Shown in pieces: positions 1-12,469 of a DNA stretch of 64,000 bases; position 1 is the stretch's first letter; each line of letters starts with the position of its first letter. The notes under the pieces were generated by a model. The model worked only from the letters and a program-made list of their open reading frames with translations. It had not been told where the DNA came from and did not search any database. Made by a program: the position numbers and the translations under genes. Source of the stretch: Sinonovacula constricta (lineage: Eukaryota > Mollusca > Bivalvia > Cardiida > Solecurtidae); assembly GCA_007844125.1 (NCBI GenBank), contig CM017558.1, positions 23,221,415 through 23,285,414 on the forward strand, written 5' to 3'.

Positions 1-1540
1 TGAAAATTTTGTACTAAATTGTACTAAATTTCCACTGTGAACCCTAACTGACTCATTATTTGAAATCATACCAATTCCTCAAGAAAAAAATAAGAATTAA
101 TCAAGTCTTTCTGCAATGTCCTAATCAACTGTAAGACAGATATCTTCGCTCGATCGTCTGCAAATAAGACAAGCACAGCCACCTAGCAACAATATTAACA
201 GCTTTGGACACTTTCATGGGAAAATAAATCTCGAAAATAAAATGTTTTTCTGTAACTTAGGAAATAAAAACACATTAATCGTAAAATGAACATACTGTGC
301 TGATACCTGACGTTTGTAAAGATAATGTAACAAACAACAATTGATTCATAGTGAAACTGTAAGGGGTATGTTCTTTAAATTTTATTGTTCTCGTCTGACA
401 CTTTTGTATGTTTATAACAGTGAACAACTGTTGTTAACTGTCAACAGTTTCAATCGCTATGATGATAGTATAACTCCGACTCTTATAATATGTGTTTATT
501 TCTCTTTCATAATTTATGTAAAACACGAATTAGGATTTATTGGTTAATATAATTGTCCATATTAATCATCTTCTTAGTCACATATTTATGCTTATACATG
601 TGGCGTTTCATCTACAATATCTTGGTAGAGGCTGGATTTATACACAATTGACTTCTCAATTAAATTATCATTAACAGTTCGCATACAACCAAAGTATTTT
701 TATTAAAAATTTAATAAAAATTGAACATAATCAGTTTCTACTGTTCTAGTGGCTGCTATTAGTAATAAGTTCCTGGAAAAAAGATATTGAATAAAATTTA
801 AGCCAATTTACCCATTACACTCACAATATGCTCGTATTAGAAACAGTTTAAGCCACCCTATGTATATTGTAACGTAAAACTTTATGAACAACTTTATACG
901 TTGTACCTGTTTTAGCTCCGGATTACTTGTCTAAGATTATGCACATACTAGTTTTATTGACATCATATATATATATGCACATAGAATTATCATGGATGGT
1001 GTCTGACCTACACGTCATCTGGTAATCTATTATACATCTGGTATGTACTGGTATTTAGGAATTTATCAATTAGACACAATTGTCAAGTAGCAGTAAATGA
1101 TAGATCTTCTGAATACTTCATAAATAATTTAGCACCGCTAAATGCGTTTGATACCTATAACAGCAACATGTCATTTTGTCATATATTATAAACGAGCATA
1201 TATGCTATATCAGCATTCTATCACTTGCTATAATATTGTGATATAAATATGAGTTTATAACAAACGTACAAGTACATTGTTTGGTTTTGATAGTTTGAAT
1301 TACACCATTCCTAGAATATCATTCATTGGTTTAAGGTATCATAAGTATTGACTTCAAATATGAATAAACATATATTAAGAGATACGGAATACATGTACTG
1401 CAAATCGATAATATTCTACTATTTATTGTTGGCATGTTGTTAATCGGCATGTTGGCTTATAACACGAAAATAGTTCCTATGAATATTGCAGCATATATTT
1501 AAATAGGAAGAATCATAAGGCAACGACATTCTCATTCCAG
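1..1540. other. AT-rich unique sequence, nothing recognised
   Basis: No reading frame above 70 codons, splice-signal pair or repeat match is visible. Short frames here look like chance openings in AT-rich DNA. Confidence 0.6.
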
Positions 1541-1597
1541 TCATATCTAAATGTTTTTTTTAAAAAAAAACCATGCACGTTACATATCATATAAAAA

Positions 1598-1722
1598 GAC
1601 AACCGTAACCGCCTTGGAACAGTCAGTCGACTGAGAAATCGACTGAGGTGCTCAAACAGTTTTACATAGCTATAACCTCGCACTTCCTGAAGGGTGTCTC
1701 AAATGCAAGTAGTGGAAAGAAA
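1598..1722 (+). repeat. Hairpin-core mosaic repeat, copy a
   Basis: A copy of the commonest repeat in the window. The core starts with a form of GTTACCGCCTTGGAACGGTC, runs through a short hairpin and ends near CTTCCTGAAGG...CTCAAATGCAAG. In this copy the hairpin arms are CAGTCGA (1624-1630) and TCGACTG (1639-1645), while most copies have CAGTCGG and CCGACTG. One base pair has changed on both sides and the 7-bp stem is kept. Flanks on both sides differ from those of most other copies. Confidence 0.75.
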
Positions 1723-1899
1723 ACATATCATTTTGAAACCAAACAGTACAAGTTATGGTACATATTTAGATCTAAGTAATGACGTCAAATGGTTACAGTC
1801 ATCGCTAGATACATCTCGAATCTTGCCGATGCTATACTCTTTCATACAATATGACATTATGACGCCTCAAGTGGGTCCTTTTAGAGCAAAACATCAATG

Positions 1900-3465
1900 A
1901 CAGAAAATAATTATCCTGAAAGGTTTCACGACATTTGCCCTTCATTATAACTATAGTGAACTAAGGGATGAACAAAGATAAGCCAATTGCTTATACAAAG
2001 ACGCATAAATATCAAACAGTTTACAATTATACCATAATCGTTTCTGCCACTTTAATCGCTTCACTTGCAAATTAATTTCCATTCGAAGGACATTCCTTGT
2101 CGGAGGGAGGACATGTACATCTGTTCATAATGTGCTTTGTCAATGGCTGAAACAGTTAACAGCCATAATGGAACATCGAAGCAACACTCCATCGCAGTTA
2201 TTTTCATTTTCTGCAATTTCCTTGGTAGGAAAGGTCAAGTATGACTATACTGAATTATTCAGAATTTCGTTTGATAATAAAAACAAAGCCTAACTTTGCA
2301 AACATTGTGGTACAATTTTGTGACCCTAACTTGTGAACATAAAAATATCGTTGCCTTTACCGACGTTTTTCTGGTTTTTGAAGATCATAATCTATTTTTT
2401 GACAATTAAAATTGCATATGCTTTACATTGTTCTTGATACCGTTATTATATCTTAAGAAATAATTATACAGATAATTAATGTTGGTAGCTTTGAGTTGGT
2501 AATTTGTAATTTTTCAGTCTATCAATCCGAGTTAAGAATTATGTTTAAAATCATGCCGATAAGAGATAATGATAATATAAACAAGTCAGACTATTATTCC
2601 TGGCAAAATGATTCATTCACATCTATAAAATATGAAAATTACGGTTAATCAAGAACTTAAGATTAAACATTTGTATGTTGTGAAATGTTTTCTAGTTTTT
2701 GTATTATTACATAAAATTGAATAAAAAAATTTACATATGAAAGTAGAACGACGTTTTTAAGTAAATCTGCTCATATCAATATACTGGCTTCGAGCACTTT
2801 GTTTTGGCATTCTATAAATATATAAGAAGTCTGGATACTCATCCCTTATAGTTTTCAGAATAATTCTAATATGAATAACTGATAAATACAATGAACAATT
2901 AAATTCTTTTGTTGTTAATGTAATGGGCACTTCTTGGATCATAAATATATTTTTGCAACAATTGTAAATAAAACTACATTGATTTTATGTTTATGTAAAG
3001 ACACAGTCAACAAAATTGTGCTTTTTCAAAACCCTATTTAGCACGAAATACTATATGAGTTGAACGTTTATCTTAACGACTTATCATTAAGATTCTTATA
3101 ATTAGTTTTTGTTTTATCTTTGGAATCCATAGATCAAAATAGTATTTCATTTCGTTGTAAGCTTTTAAACAAAATGAACATTGTTTAAACTAGTAAATTG
3201 GCGGTGCATTGACGTTTCTCTTGTACGAAATTATATTTTGTTTGTATGAATTAAAAAAGTTGTAATAAATAAAAGTGTACGTAGGTTTTAAAAAACTCAA
3301 ATAGTAAAGAGCAATCTATTGAGAAGAAATCATAATTGCAGTCGTTTGTATGAATAGTATATATCATAAGAAGACTAAGAAAGAACGGAAGCAATTCTTA
3401 TTATTATATATCGTACGATTATCTAAAGCATTACTAATTACTTTAGTTTCATTTTTATATAAATA
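1900..3465. other. AT-rich unique sequence, nothing recognised
   Basis: No supported gene, RNA or repeat. The longest frame here (2757-2942, minus) has no flanking splice signals and no recognisable motif. Confidence 0.55.
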
Positions 3466-3469
3466 AGGA

Positions 3470-3600
3470 AATATGACAAAGACATATGATCATTGCAACA
3501 TATACAAAAATATACAAAATTACAAAGTCACAGGACACAGGTATTCACATGTAATTGTGAGAAAAAAACCCTGTGAAAAGTCATTTAACAAACAAAAGCC
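3470..3600 (+). repeat. Type-i flank of the mosaic repeat, diverged, without core
   Basis: Starts ATATGACAAAGACATATGAT and continues to CATTTAACAAACAAAAGCC. It is a diverged version of the left arm found at 16626-16745 (there ACGACAAAGTCCTATGAG). The CCGCCTTGGAACGG core does not follow, so this is a solo arm or a copy broken at the junction. Confidence 0.55.
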
Positions 3601-3609
3601 AACAAATTT

Positions 3610-4440
3610 AAAATAATTGATGGGCACCTCTTATACATTTGTGGATATTGCGTTGGTAAATGCGATACATTGCGCTAGCTTTTAATTGGTATTCCTCCAA
3701 ACACTTCCGCTGCGAGATGCTATCCATTAGATCAATTTGTTTTATGACCGGAAACTGTTTAATGTTCTAGTTGTTTCACATAATATTAAAACCACTAAAT
3801 GTGCCAGATGTTGATGATAGCATTGTGCGTTTTTTTGTATGGCATACAATCCATTCGTTGATGAAGGATGATTATTAAGACATTGTGTCAGAATAATTGT
3901 GAGAGATTTTATATGATAATACATAGACAATGCCTATAGCTGTCGCCATCTTATTTTGCGAAAGCTGTTTGGTATCATCGAGACAATTCAAACTTGCATG
4001 GTTTCCAACTGTTCCCATGAATGAAGATACATGCGATCACGTGATAGGATTGGCTGAGAGTGAAATTAGGTAATTGTCGTAAACGGCTAGCTCTATGTTT
4101 GAATAAATCAATTCGAGTTCACCAAGAGACTTCAGCTATGTACAATTTTAATAAAGAACTAGATATCTACTAAGGCATAAGGATACAGTATGTAAAACCA
4201 GATTGTCTACGTATATCTTAAAGTCCCTGCCATATTATCTATACTGGTCATTTTCTTGATTGGCAATAACTGTGAAGCGGTTCATTCTATACAAAATTTC
4301 AAAACTGGAACAAATAACCACTCGAAATGAACAATCTTTCTTTTATTTATTGAACTCAATGATAATTGATACCAAGTATAAACAGTTTTTATTTAATAGA
4401 CTGATAAGAAAAATAATATTGATAGCGAAGGTAAATTGCT
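3610..4440. other. No gene seen; CACGTG and ATTGG motifs at 4030-4055
   Basis: Mostly featureless. Around 4036 there is ATCACGTGAT followed closely by GGATTGGCTG, an E-box palindrome beside an inverted CCAAT motif. This could be promoter sequence, but no first exon could be placed downstream. Confidence 0.3.
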
Positions 4441-4445
4441 TGTTT

Positions 4446-4456
4446 CTTTCAAACTG
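4446..4456. repeat. Target-site duplication, left copy
   Basis: CTTTCAAACTG here is repeated exactly at 4747-4757 and brackets the SINE between them. Confidence 0.85.
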
Positions 4457-4746
4457 CTTAGTTTGTTGATTTAATCATCGCACCAACAGTATTTCAGTTA
4501 TCTGAAGACGGTATCCACTTGAGTCAGCTTATAGTGCTGCCTTCACTGTGTATCAGCAAGCCGCTAACACATGACATGATACCACACCCAGTTACATTAT
4601 CCTGACACCGGACCAACCTATACTGAAACCACCCTTATAATTGCTTGAGCGTTAGCAAGGGAGCTATACCACTTACCATCCTTTACGACATTGGTTATGT
4701 CGCGGCCCGAGTTCAAACCAGCCTCCCGTACCTGGAGCCGACTTTC
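4457..4746 (-). mobile_element. tRNA-derived SINE (family A), 5'-truncated, 11-bp target duplication
   Basis: Read on the minus strand it starts with CTCCAGGTACGGGAGG, then a B-box-like segment in the tRNA-related head (seen on plus as CGGCCCGAGTTCAAACCAG), a conserved body (CCACTTGA..., GTGCTGCCTTCACTGTG on the plus strand), and a 3' end near ATAACTGAAATACTGTTGGTG. The A-box part of the head is missing. The insertion lies between two identical copies of CTTTCAAACTG (4446-4456 and 4747-4757), the signature of LINE-assisted retroposition. Other copies are at 29206, 53450 and 56942. Confidence 0.85.
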
Positions 4747-5085
4747 CTTTCAAACTGTACTGGCATTCATTGGCTAGTTCATTTTGAAATTGGACAAAAC
4801 GTCCATCATAAAAGCAGCATTCAAAAGTTCGAAAAGCAGCATTCGTTTTTGTTGAAACTCTTACCAGTTTTATTATTGAGTTTTATGCATATCTAATAAA
4901 TATTGTCAAATTATGCAGGTAAAAGTACACTGATTATTGTGATTCTTAGATAATAAAAGAAATAACAACGCAATTTGAATGATAATTTCTATAACTCTCT
5001 GGCTAACATTACCAGGAACTGTAATGTTCAATATGCGAATAATCGGTTTGTTTTGTATTGTTTTTCGTTACATCGCACCGATACA

Positions 5086-5200
5086 ATAATGGTCATACTG
5101 GTGACGCCCAGCCGAATTATTGTTGGAGGAAGACCCCAGGACGTATGTCTGGGTAAAATCACCGATATACCAGCAGATTAGCTGGAAAACCTGTCCAAAT
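5086..5200 (-). mobile_element. SINE-like repeat family C, fragment
   Basis: On the plus strand it reads GTGACGCCCAGC ... TTGGAGGAAGACC ... ATGTCTGGG ... CAGATTAGCTGGAA. This matches the reverse complement of the copy at 50571-50830 and the diverged copy at 61895-62060. Only the body remains; the tRNA-like head with its B box is absent. A 68-codon frame across it is an artefact of the repeat. Confidence 0.7.
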
Positions 5201-5699
5201 TGTTATAACAAACTAAAGACCATGTCACATTTGAGTAATACCATTTAAATAAGACATCATACCAAAGTTGTGTACTACCAGACCAATACATATATGTTCA
5301 AGCCGCCTCCTGACGTTATTTCAGCACCTTAAGGTAGACATTAGCGAATTCAGCCAGGGACGCAGACCATTTTTGTTACTATACGTTGTATTCTGTGAAC
5401 TATTACATTAAGCATGTGTTTAACTCCGTAGTAATTACATAATATTCTGACATATATATTTCTGAATGAATTCTTCCCTTTATCTGAATATAAAAATAAA
5501 AGTTCCAATTTTGTTGCAAACGTCACAAACATTAATTTCATCTGGTTTCCAATATAATGAAAGGTATCTAGCAACATTTAAGCATGAAATTGAGAAACTT
5601 ATGTTCTGTAAAAACTAGGAAGGTCGATGAAATCTTTAATTGTAAATTAAAACCTCTGCAATTTTGGTAAAATCTGAAGTCTAGCAGTTATCTGTGTAA

Positions 5700-5880
5700 C
5701 GAGTTGTTTTATTGGTGGAGGGCACCAGATACATTGCTAGGTAGAGGCACCGGCGCACTATTAGGCAGCTCGAAGAACTCCATAGAGACTCGAACCCAGG
5801 CGATAAGGGTCTATAGAGTTTCAAGTTGGAGACAGTCACTCAAGTAAGTGATACTCCAGGAGCATAGCGTTAAACGTCTG
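5700..5880 (-). mobile_element. Possible degenerate tRNA-derived SINE
   Basis: On the minus strand the stretch contains GGGTTCGAGTCTC, a good RNA polymerase III B box, with a weak A-box-like segment (ACGCTATGCTCCTGGAG) before it. No second copy was found in the window, so family membership is unknown. It could be a chance B box. Confidence 0.35.
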
Positions 5881-5884
5881 CACG

Positions 5885-8235
5885 TGAATAATTATCAATC
5901 TTTTCATTCTGCTGCAAAATCGTATACATAAATACTTGGTAATGTCAATTATTTATAATATATTGTTATTTATGTATTAACGCAACTAATAAAATTGAAA
6001 CATTAATTTGCAGTCGAATGCACTTGTTAAGAGATTCTATAACTCTATCTTAGCACTAAATATAATATTTCACAGAACCAATATAGTAATAATAATAACT
6101 AACTACCCAATAAATGTCCACTCAAGTTCTATGCTAATATTTTAAACAGAGACTAAAAACAGTTGGCTGCTTGTCATATCAGCATAGGGTGTACGTAACT
6201 AATATCTAACTTGACACGGTCTCCGAGGATATGCTAGCATTATTCTTCTGAGAACACAGCAGACGATCATTTTATCTTTTAACACGCCTTTTCTAGCCGG
6301 ATACGATTTAATGTTCTTTTATTGCATATAAAATTACTCAATAGATACTACGATGCATTTGATGGTAATTTAATAGTCGAGTATTTTATGTTCGCTACCA
6401 ATAAACTAATATGTGCTGCCATTTTACAAGTATATATTACTGCTTTGTATAATAGTATTCGCAAGAAGCTCGGGTGCAAATAAAAAATATATCAACACTA
6501 AACAGGTAGACAAGAACACATGTTTCTTATGAACATGAAACACAAACAATATGTATGGTTATCATGACTGTTATTTTTTTTTCAAAAGACGTTTTCAAAT
6601 ACTGTTTCAATTGTATTACACTTATGGCAATTGTTTCAATTGATTACTGTTAACGAAACAGATAAAAATATAAATAGTTGATCTGGCAAATAAACATATC
6701 ATACAGCATATTATTAAATATCGCATTTCGATTTTTTTGGCGCATTATCATTAAATATGTAATTTAGAGATACTCGTATCAGTACAACACTATATTCTTT
6801 TAAACTGTTGTAAACTGGTAATAAACTACTTTTTTCTTAAAAGACACAAAACAGTCTATTTTCAAGTGTATTCAAATTATATCAATATATATGTTTATAG
6901 TATAGTATATACATTCCGACATTAAGTACATTTTTATGTAATTTAATATCCCCGTTCTTAAACAACATCTTAAGACCATTTCTAGTACACACTAATGCTC
7001 TTCATTTATTTATATCTTTAAAGCACTTACTTGTTAGTTACCCTGTTACGTTTGCCAGAGGTTAAATAATCAAAAGTTATAAGAGAATATGACACACAAA
7101 ATACGTCAAACGACGCTGAAACCAGATGATCCACTGACGGACCTTCATTGTTATTTTTATATTGCGTTGTCAGTTGACCAATATAGACACATAAACATAG
7201 TTTTCGTTACCCTTAAACCATTATTATATGTGTGAAGTTTAATAACCACTTGCTCTTTGGTAAACGACAAAGTTTCGTTTTGCTTTCGTGACTCGTATGT
7301 TTAGATAACTGCATATTTTCTTCAAGACAGTTGATGACAACATTGGTAAATCATAAATCCATTAGCACAGTGATATCAAAACACTGTTCGGTGACTTCAT
7401 CTGAACACGGGAATTAATTCATGTACAGCAATTTTGTACGCGATGTTAAATAATTATGTTCCTGTTTATACAAGACTTAGTTATTTATTTAAGAACTGAT
7501 TGACAAAATTGACCCTGAGCTTGAAACTATTGATGTCAAAGTCAATCCCAATATTTCTTCTTTATAATATTTTTTTTCAAAACTTATTATCACATCTCAA
7601 TTTCATTTACTAAAAATGTCAATGGGATTTCAATTCTAAAAGTTATTAGAAGTAAAGCAAATAAAATCAACTTTAATGTAGTTTATTCAAGCCTAAAATA
7701 GATTTTTGACGAAATCTAAAATTCTGAGTTACAGTGACCTTGCCCTTGATCTTTTAGACACGAAGATCATTCCTTATTTTGGTCTTTCTATCGAATTGTT
7801 GGATCACTTAAATTTAATTTTAAAGTAATTTTCTAATTTTATCCCTATGTCCTATCATTTTTTGTATATGAAGTAAATAATAAATACTATGCCAACAAAA
7901 GTCAAGGTTATAAGTAAACAGAAATGAGAAAGGAATGTGTTCTTTTATTAAAGTTAGTTTTACCAGTCATACAGCAAAGACACTAATAAGCTTATAATGT
8001 CAGATCTTAGGCAATGGCATTTGTGGTGAAGTCTTTAGTCGTAGTTGAAAAATGCTGAGCTTTAGATAGTTGTTCATGCCACTGCAGTCTAAACGAATAT
8101 GTTATATCTCATTAACTCATGTTATATCTATTGGCGGTTTACTTAAAATGGTTTGAAAACACAACAACAACATTACACACAATCTAGGTTTGTTCTTAAT
8201 AAGTTAAATTGAATTCAAAAATATTACAAAGTCCT
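5885..8235. other. AT-rich unique sequence, nothing recognised
   Basis: No supported exon, RNA gene or repeat copy. Poly-T and AT runs are common and short frames are not supported by splice signals. Confidence 0.55.
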
Positions 8236-8239
8236 ATTA

Positions 8240-8350
8240 GTATTATTAGACCTGTTCAAGTGATGACGTATTATTAGACCCAAGGTAAGACGTCATTTAT
8301 TAGAACGTAGTTACGTTATTAAGAAAGATTTTACACAGTATTTGGGTGAG
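8240..8350. repeat. Short direct repeat, copy 1 of 2
   Basis: Contains GTATTATTAGACC, a GACGTCATT-type segment, and GTTACGTTATTAAGAAAGAT followed by AGTATTTGG. The same order recurs at 8905-9005 in the same orientation, about 660 bp away. A copy of the hairpin-core repeat lies between them, so the two may be ends or internal repeats of one composite element. Confidence 0.6.
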
Positions 8351-8689
8351 GAGATATGTAATGTATCAGCTAGAAATTAAAAAAAATCATTGTAAAGGAA
8401 ATTAAATGTATGATTGTAAGGCAAAAGCATAAAGAATAAGTGTCCATGGTTAAAGTTTCCTGTTTGTGTCTAAGCTTAAATGGAGAGCTGAAGTCCGATG
8501 TATAGCAAAGGAAAGTACACGAAACTATCCTGATAGGATGAATTAAATTACAACATAGAACATATGCACGGGAAGATTTTTACGACCGCAACACTGCACA
8601 TGTAACATTGTTGTTATAATTGATAAGAAAATTTGACGTAGTCCTATTAATACTGCAACACGCTTTAACATCTAAAAAGGCCCATGAAA

Positions 8690-8890
8690 AATGTACTCAC
8701 ATGCCAGTCACTTGTAAAAAGTAACACCAAAACTGTGACGAGACAAAATACAACATTGAGCAAACCCGACAGTTACGGCCTCGGAACGTCAGTCGGCAAA
8801 TGGGTGCTAAAGCTGGTTTGACAGAGCTCTTACCCTGCACTTCCTGAGGCATTGCACAAATGCAAGCTATGAAAAAGAAGACATCCTTTT
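8690..8890 (+). repeat. Hairpin-core mosaic repeat, copy b
   Basis: The core (GTTACGGCCTCGGAACGTC) starts near 8771. The left hairpin arm CAGTCGG is present but the right arm has been deleted, so the stem is lost. The left flank (ACATGCCAGTCACTTG...CTGTGACGAGAC) resembles those at 26690-26820 and 48860-49005, not the left arm at 16626. Confidence 0.75.
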
Positions 8891-8904
8891 AAAATAAAGC
8901 TGTC

Positions 8905-9005
8905 CAAGAGATGGCGTATTAATAGACCTACGTGTACGTTAAGGCGTCATTAATAAGATGGGAGTGACGTTATTAAGAAAGATAACCACAATGTATTTGG
9001 ATGTG
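8905..9005. repeat. Short direct repeat, copy 2 of 2
   Basis: Matches 8240-8350: GTATTAATAGACC, GGCGTCATTAATAAGA, GTGACGTTATTAAGAAAGAT, then AATGTATTTGG. Confidence 0.6.
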
Positions 9006-9339
9006 AAGAGACAAGTATCACTGAACAGAAAAGGCACTATGACTAAATGTTGGTTGATTGATGTTTATAATAAAAAAGCCGATCCTTAAGTCCTTGTGTC
9101 CTACACAAACACAAGAATCAGTTTTACTCTTCTTTGATCTCCTGGTAATCGAGGAAAATGTATTACGAAAGAAATCTAATAACAGCAGCTGCAGATTTAA
9201 GATGGTTAGCTAGCATCTAGGAAACTAAGGTTTGACCAGTCTATCGTGCTCAGTCATAAGGTAAAAACACAAAATGTTATTTGTGTAACATGAAATTCTT
9301 AGATGTGAATGTATCTGAATACAAAAATATTATCAGATG

Positions 9340-9820
9340 TCAAGCGTAACTTAATGGACAGACATTATATGAATTATAGAACATAACCACCTCTTTATGT
9401 GAACTGCTAAAACTACATACGGATTTACTTATTGATTGGGGCATCTGTAATGTCAACATCTTAGGAAGATCAAATAAAGTCTGTTTAAAGTATAAGTTTG
9501 TTACAGACCCCCCGCATGGTCTTAGCATGTCCTTTAGCTTAATCAGTTTGATCAGTATGTTTGTGCACATATAATTTAAGTGTAACATAATCTCCCATGG
9601 CATACAGGATTTTTAAATCTGTTATCTTATGCAATTCACGGTGTTTTCTTGTTATAAAATGTTTCACTGGCATAATTTTCCCGGATAATTCACTTTTAAC
9701 AAAATCAAATTTTGATTTTAAAAAAAGTTTAGAATGTCTGTATAATTCTAATATACGATCAGAATATGGGCGCCTATTTATTACATTTTGTACTTTACGG
9801 TAACAATGTGACATAAACAT
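9340..9820 (-). pseudogene. Unrecognised coding-like region, probably frameshifted
   Basis: Two overlapping minus-strand frames, one of 93 codons (9820-9539) and one of 87 codons in another phase (9603-9340), give about 480 bp that could be one broken reading frame. The first frame is rich in charged residues (RRPYSDRILELYRHSK, then KHFITRKHRELHKI). Just before its ATG is a good acceptor (CTTTCTGCAACCTTTGCTGTAG in two parts, AG at 9822-9821), so the region may start as an exon. I see no convincing donor at the other end and do not recognise the protein. It may be a dead gene or transposon fragment, or a chance opening. Confidence 0.3.
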
Positions 9821-10077
9821 CTACAGCAAAGGTTGCAGAAAGTGCTCAAGGTTTAAAAAAAGGTTTAGTGTTTAATTTAGTTTCGTACCGCGTCATAAAA
9901 CAACTAAGCATAAAACTGGTTTATAAAATTAAATCCATAGATAACTTTATTGAGTAAAATTAATATCTGACGCATTAGCTGCAGATTTAATTACTTTACG
10001 CTTCCACTCATGCTTGGTAGATCAGAAATTCACATTTCCCTAGGATAATTGACTAATTAATGTCATTTCAGATCTGG

Positions 10078-10330
10078 ATATGCAAGAAGATACGATATTC
10101 CCACTTCACATAGATAGCCAAGATTTCAAGTGCGGTTGTCTTCAAGATTGCATCCGATGTTTGGCTATATCTAATATACATATATCACGATCTTACGGCC
10201 GCTGTTTGGGGGAATTTGTGCCTAATTGTTGCATAAACTTATACATTTATTTCTCGATACCAGGATGGTCATGTAACGTAATTTCAAAAGTAACTTCTCA
10301 CGCGATTTTCTTAATTAAAAATAGGTAACT
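10078..10330 (+). CDS. Possible exon, unrecognised, cysteine-containing
   Basis: A plus-strand frame follows an acceptor-like site (TTAATGTCATTTCAG, AG ending near 10073). It includes the segment FKCGCLQDCIRCLA and stays open for about 82 codons from the ATG at 10080. There is no convincing donor, the cysteine spacing matches no family I know, and 10330 onward is a repeat. A chance frame is at least as likely. Confidence 0.2.
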
Positions 10331-10510
10331 GTGCAACGTGGCTCGAATAGGAAATACATGTTTGTAATGACAATCGGGGTGTGAACTTAACTGTTCACAT
10401 AGATGTAGGTCACACATAAACAGCCTTTCGATGGACCTTTTCAGGTTACAATAGTTTAGCTTATTGCATGAGAGAAACAAATGGTTCAAACTGTCGGGAT
10501 ACCACATTTA
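10330..10510 (+). repeat. Repeat family E, copy 1 (pair at 53085-53260)
   Basis: Shares with 53085-53260 the segments GAAATACATGTTTG, TTCACATAGATGTAGG and a terminal motif close to CCAAACTGTCGGGATACCAC. The terminal motif also occurs near 12476 and 47824. The copies are well diverged and no protein frame is conserved. Confidence 0.65.
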
Positions 10511-10514
10511 AATT

Positions 10515-10775
10515 ACTTATATATTAAAAAATATATAAATATGTCGTCGTATAGTGATCGAGCATAACTACTTATCCGCATAAACGGTATTCAGTTATTC
10601 AAACCCTTTGGTGGCACCCTCTTCCCATACATACCATGTGGCCTACTTCCCATTGCACATACAACTCATATCGAGGAACAAACAGTTCACAAAGAACGAA
10701 GCGTGAGCACTCCCTCATTGACATTAAGTTTTTTGAAAGAATGAGCATGTGGTATGTATATTTTGAATAAATAAT

Positions 10776-10811
<36 letters not shown>

Positions 10812-12030
10812 TCACTCACTCACGAGTGCACGCACACAGTGTGGTAATTTCCTATCATGTACCAACTTTAAATAACTATACCAAGGCAAAGATTGTGCTA
10901 ACTGGAATTTACCCAAAGTAAACACATGCATGCGTCATTTGGGATCGCTCTTGTCACAAATTGAAAGCAAGTACATTAACAAGACAGAAGTGGGCATCGA
11001 TGATGAAGTATTTTATGTATATCTTTTCAAAAGCCACTAAAAACTGACTTATGCACCAAATAAAAGCCACAAAACCTTGCCGTATAACGGTCAAGACAGT
11101 TGAAACGACTGTTTGCCTAGCATTTACAAGAGTTGTTTTAAACACAGATTTTCTTCTTTGTCACTTACTTTATATTCTGCGTAAGAAGTAACGGCTATGT
11201 TGCTGTTTATGTCGTCGGCTCGTTGCTGCTGAAAATTCTGGAGCAGACATTTACTGTTGTCGTGTTGTTTGATAAAACTGGTAAGGTAACCATGACATGA
11301 GTTGGAATCATTAGTTTATAATATATTGCATTCGAAAGCGACAGTTATCGGTACAGTGTGTCTTGTTAAAAATCCATTAAGAAGGCAAGAAAGTATTTAT
11401 TATTAAAAATCAAGAATATGATTTTTTTATTTATGTCCTTATGATGACAAGAGAATACAAAGAATTTTAATGCGAAAAAAGAATAATCAGGTAAAGACTA
11501 AACTATGATTGTAAAATATAGAAAAATGCAAAAATCTATCAGGTTAAATTAATGTGAACTACAATCGAAAAAGGTTAATATATTAAACGGTTTTAAAATG
11601 TATAACGGTTGGTAAATAAAAAATTTAAAATTTATAACTTATTAAGAATACTAATCTCGTTCAAGAAGCAAACAAGTTTAGAATCCGACACTGTCCTAAA
11701 TAGTTCGTACATGTTATTGACATTAAAATACTTCGACCGAATGTGGTGTGTGTCGACGATTTATAATATGAGAAATCACAATGAAGAAAACGAAAACTTT
11801 AAAAGTCAGTTTTAAATATAGAGACAATCTACCTCTGGTAGATGGGTCCATGTAGGTGGTAGTCAATTCTACGGAATGGGATCGTGCTCTTACATGACAA
11901 CAAATCACAGTTTTTAGTAGCAAAGCGTACATGCTTGACACATAACAGGTTGTCTCTTGCACTAGAGTGTTAAGAGGTCACTGTCGTACGTATCGGGGGT
12001 AAAATGTCCGAAAATTAGATTACCCGGATA
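10515..12030. other. No gene seen; CA microsatellite at 10779-10830
   Basis: Contains a mixed CA/CG/ACTC simple repeat at about 10779-10830 and otherwise AT-rich sequence. A CTG|GTAAGG donor-like site at 11280 has no supported exon before it. Confidence 0.5.
10779..10830. repeat. (CA)n/(CG)n/(ACTC)n microsatellite
   Basis: Alternating CA with a central CG block and a short ACTC run. The frames across it are low-complexity artefacts. Confidence 0.9.
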
Positions 12031-12034
12031 CTAC

Positions 12035-12250
12035 TGTTACGAAGGATAAGTACAACTCCACAAACCAGGTTTAAGCACCCCAGTTGCCCCTTTTGCCGAT
12101 TGACCGTTCCAAGGCGGTAACTGATGGTTTTACTTTATGTGTGTTTTGTCTCGTCTCTGTCTTTTTGTCACATTTGCATTTACCCTGTTTGCCTTTGTCT
12201 ACTGGTAGATAAAATCTAAATATCTGTGAAAATTTTGATAGGACCTTTTC
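12035..12250 (-). repeat. Hairpin-core mosaic repeat, copy c (type-ii flank)
   Basis: On the minus strand: GGTAAATAAGAAAAGGTCC, a 100-bp flank ending in GACGAGACAAAACACACAT, then CAGTTACCGCCTTGGAACGG. The hairpin arms are degraded. The flank matches 20410-20850, 30250-30375 and 37485-37515 but not the left arm at 16626. Confidence 0.75.
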
Positions 12251-12469
12251 TTATTTACCTATTCTTAACAAAATCTGGATTTAATGTTTGCCTATTTATA
12301 CGGGGTGTCGCATATTATGATGACATTTCTACCTAAATTGTCATGGTCATTCTAAAAGGTCAAAACGTCAAAGGTTAGAAATAACCTTTAATTTACATAT
12401 CCGAAATCCAACTTTACAAAGATTAAATATATTTTTAAATATAAGTGTGGTTGGTTATTTGAGAAAAAA

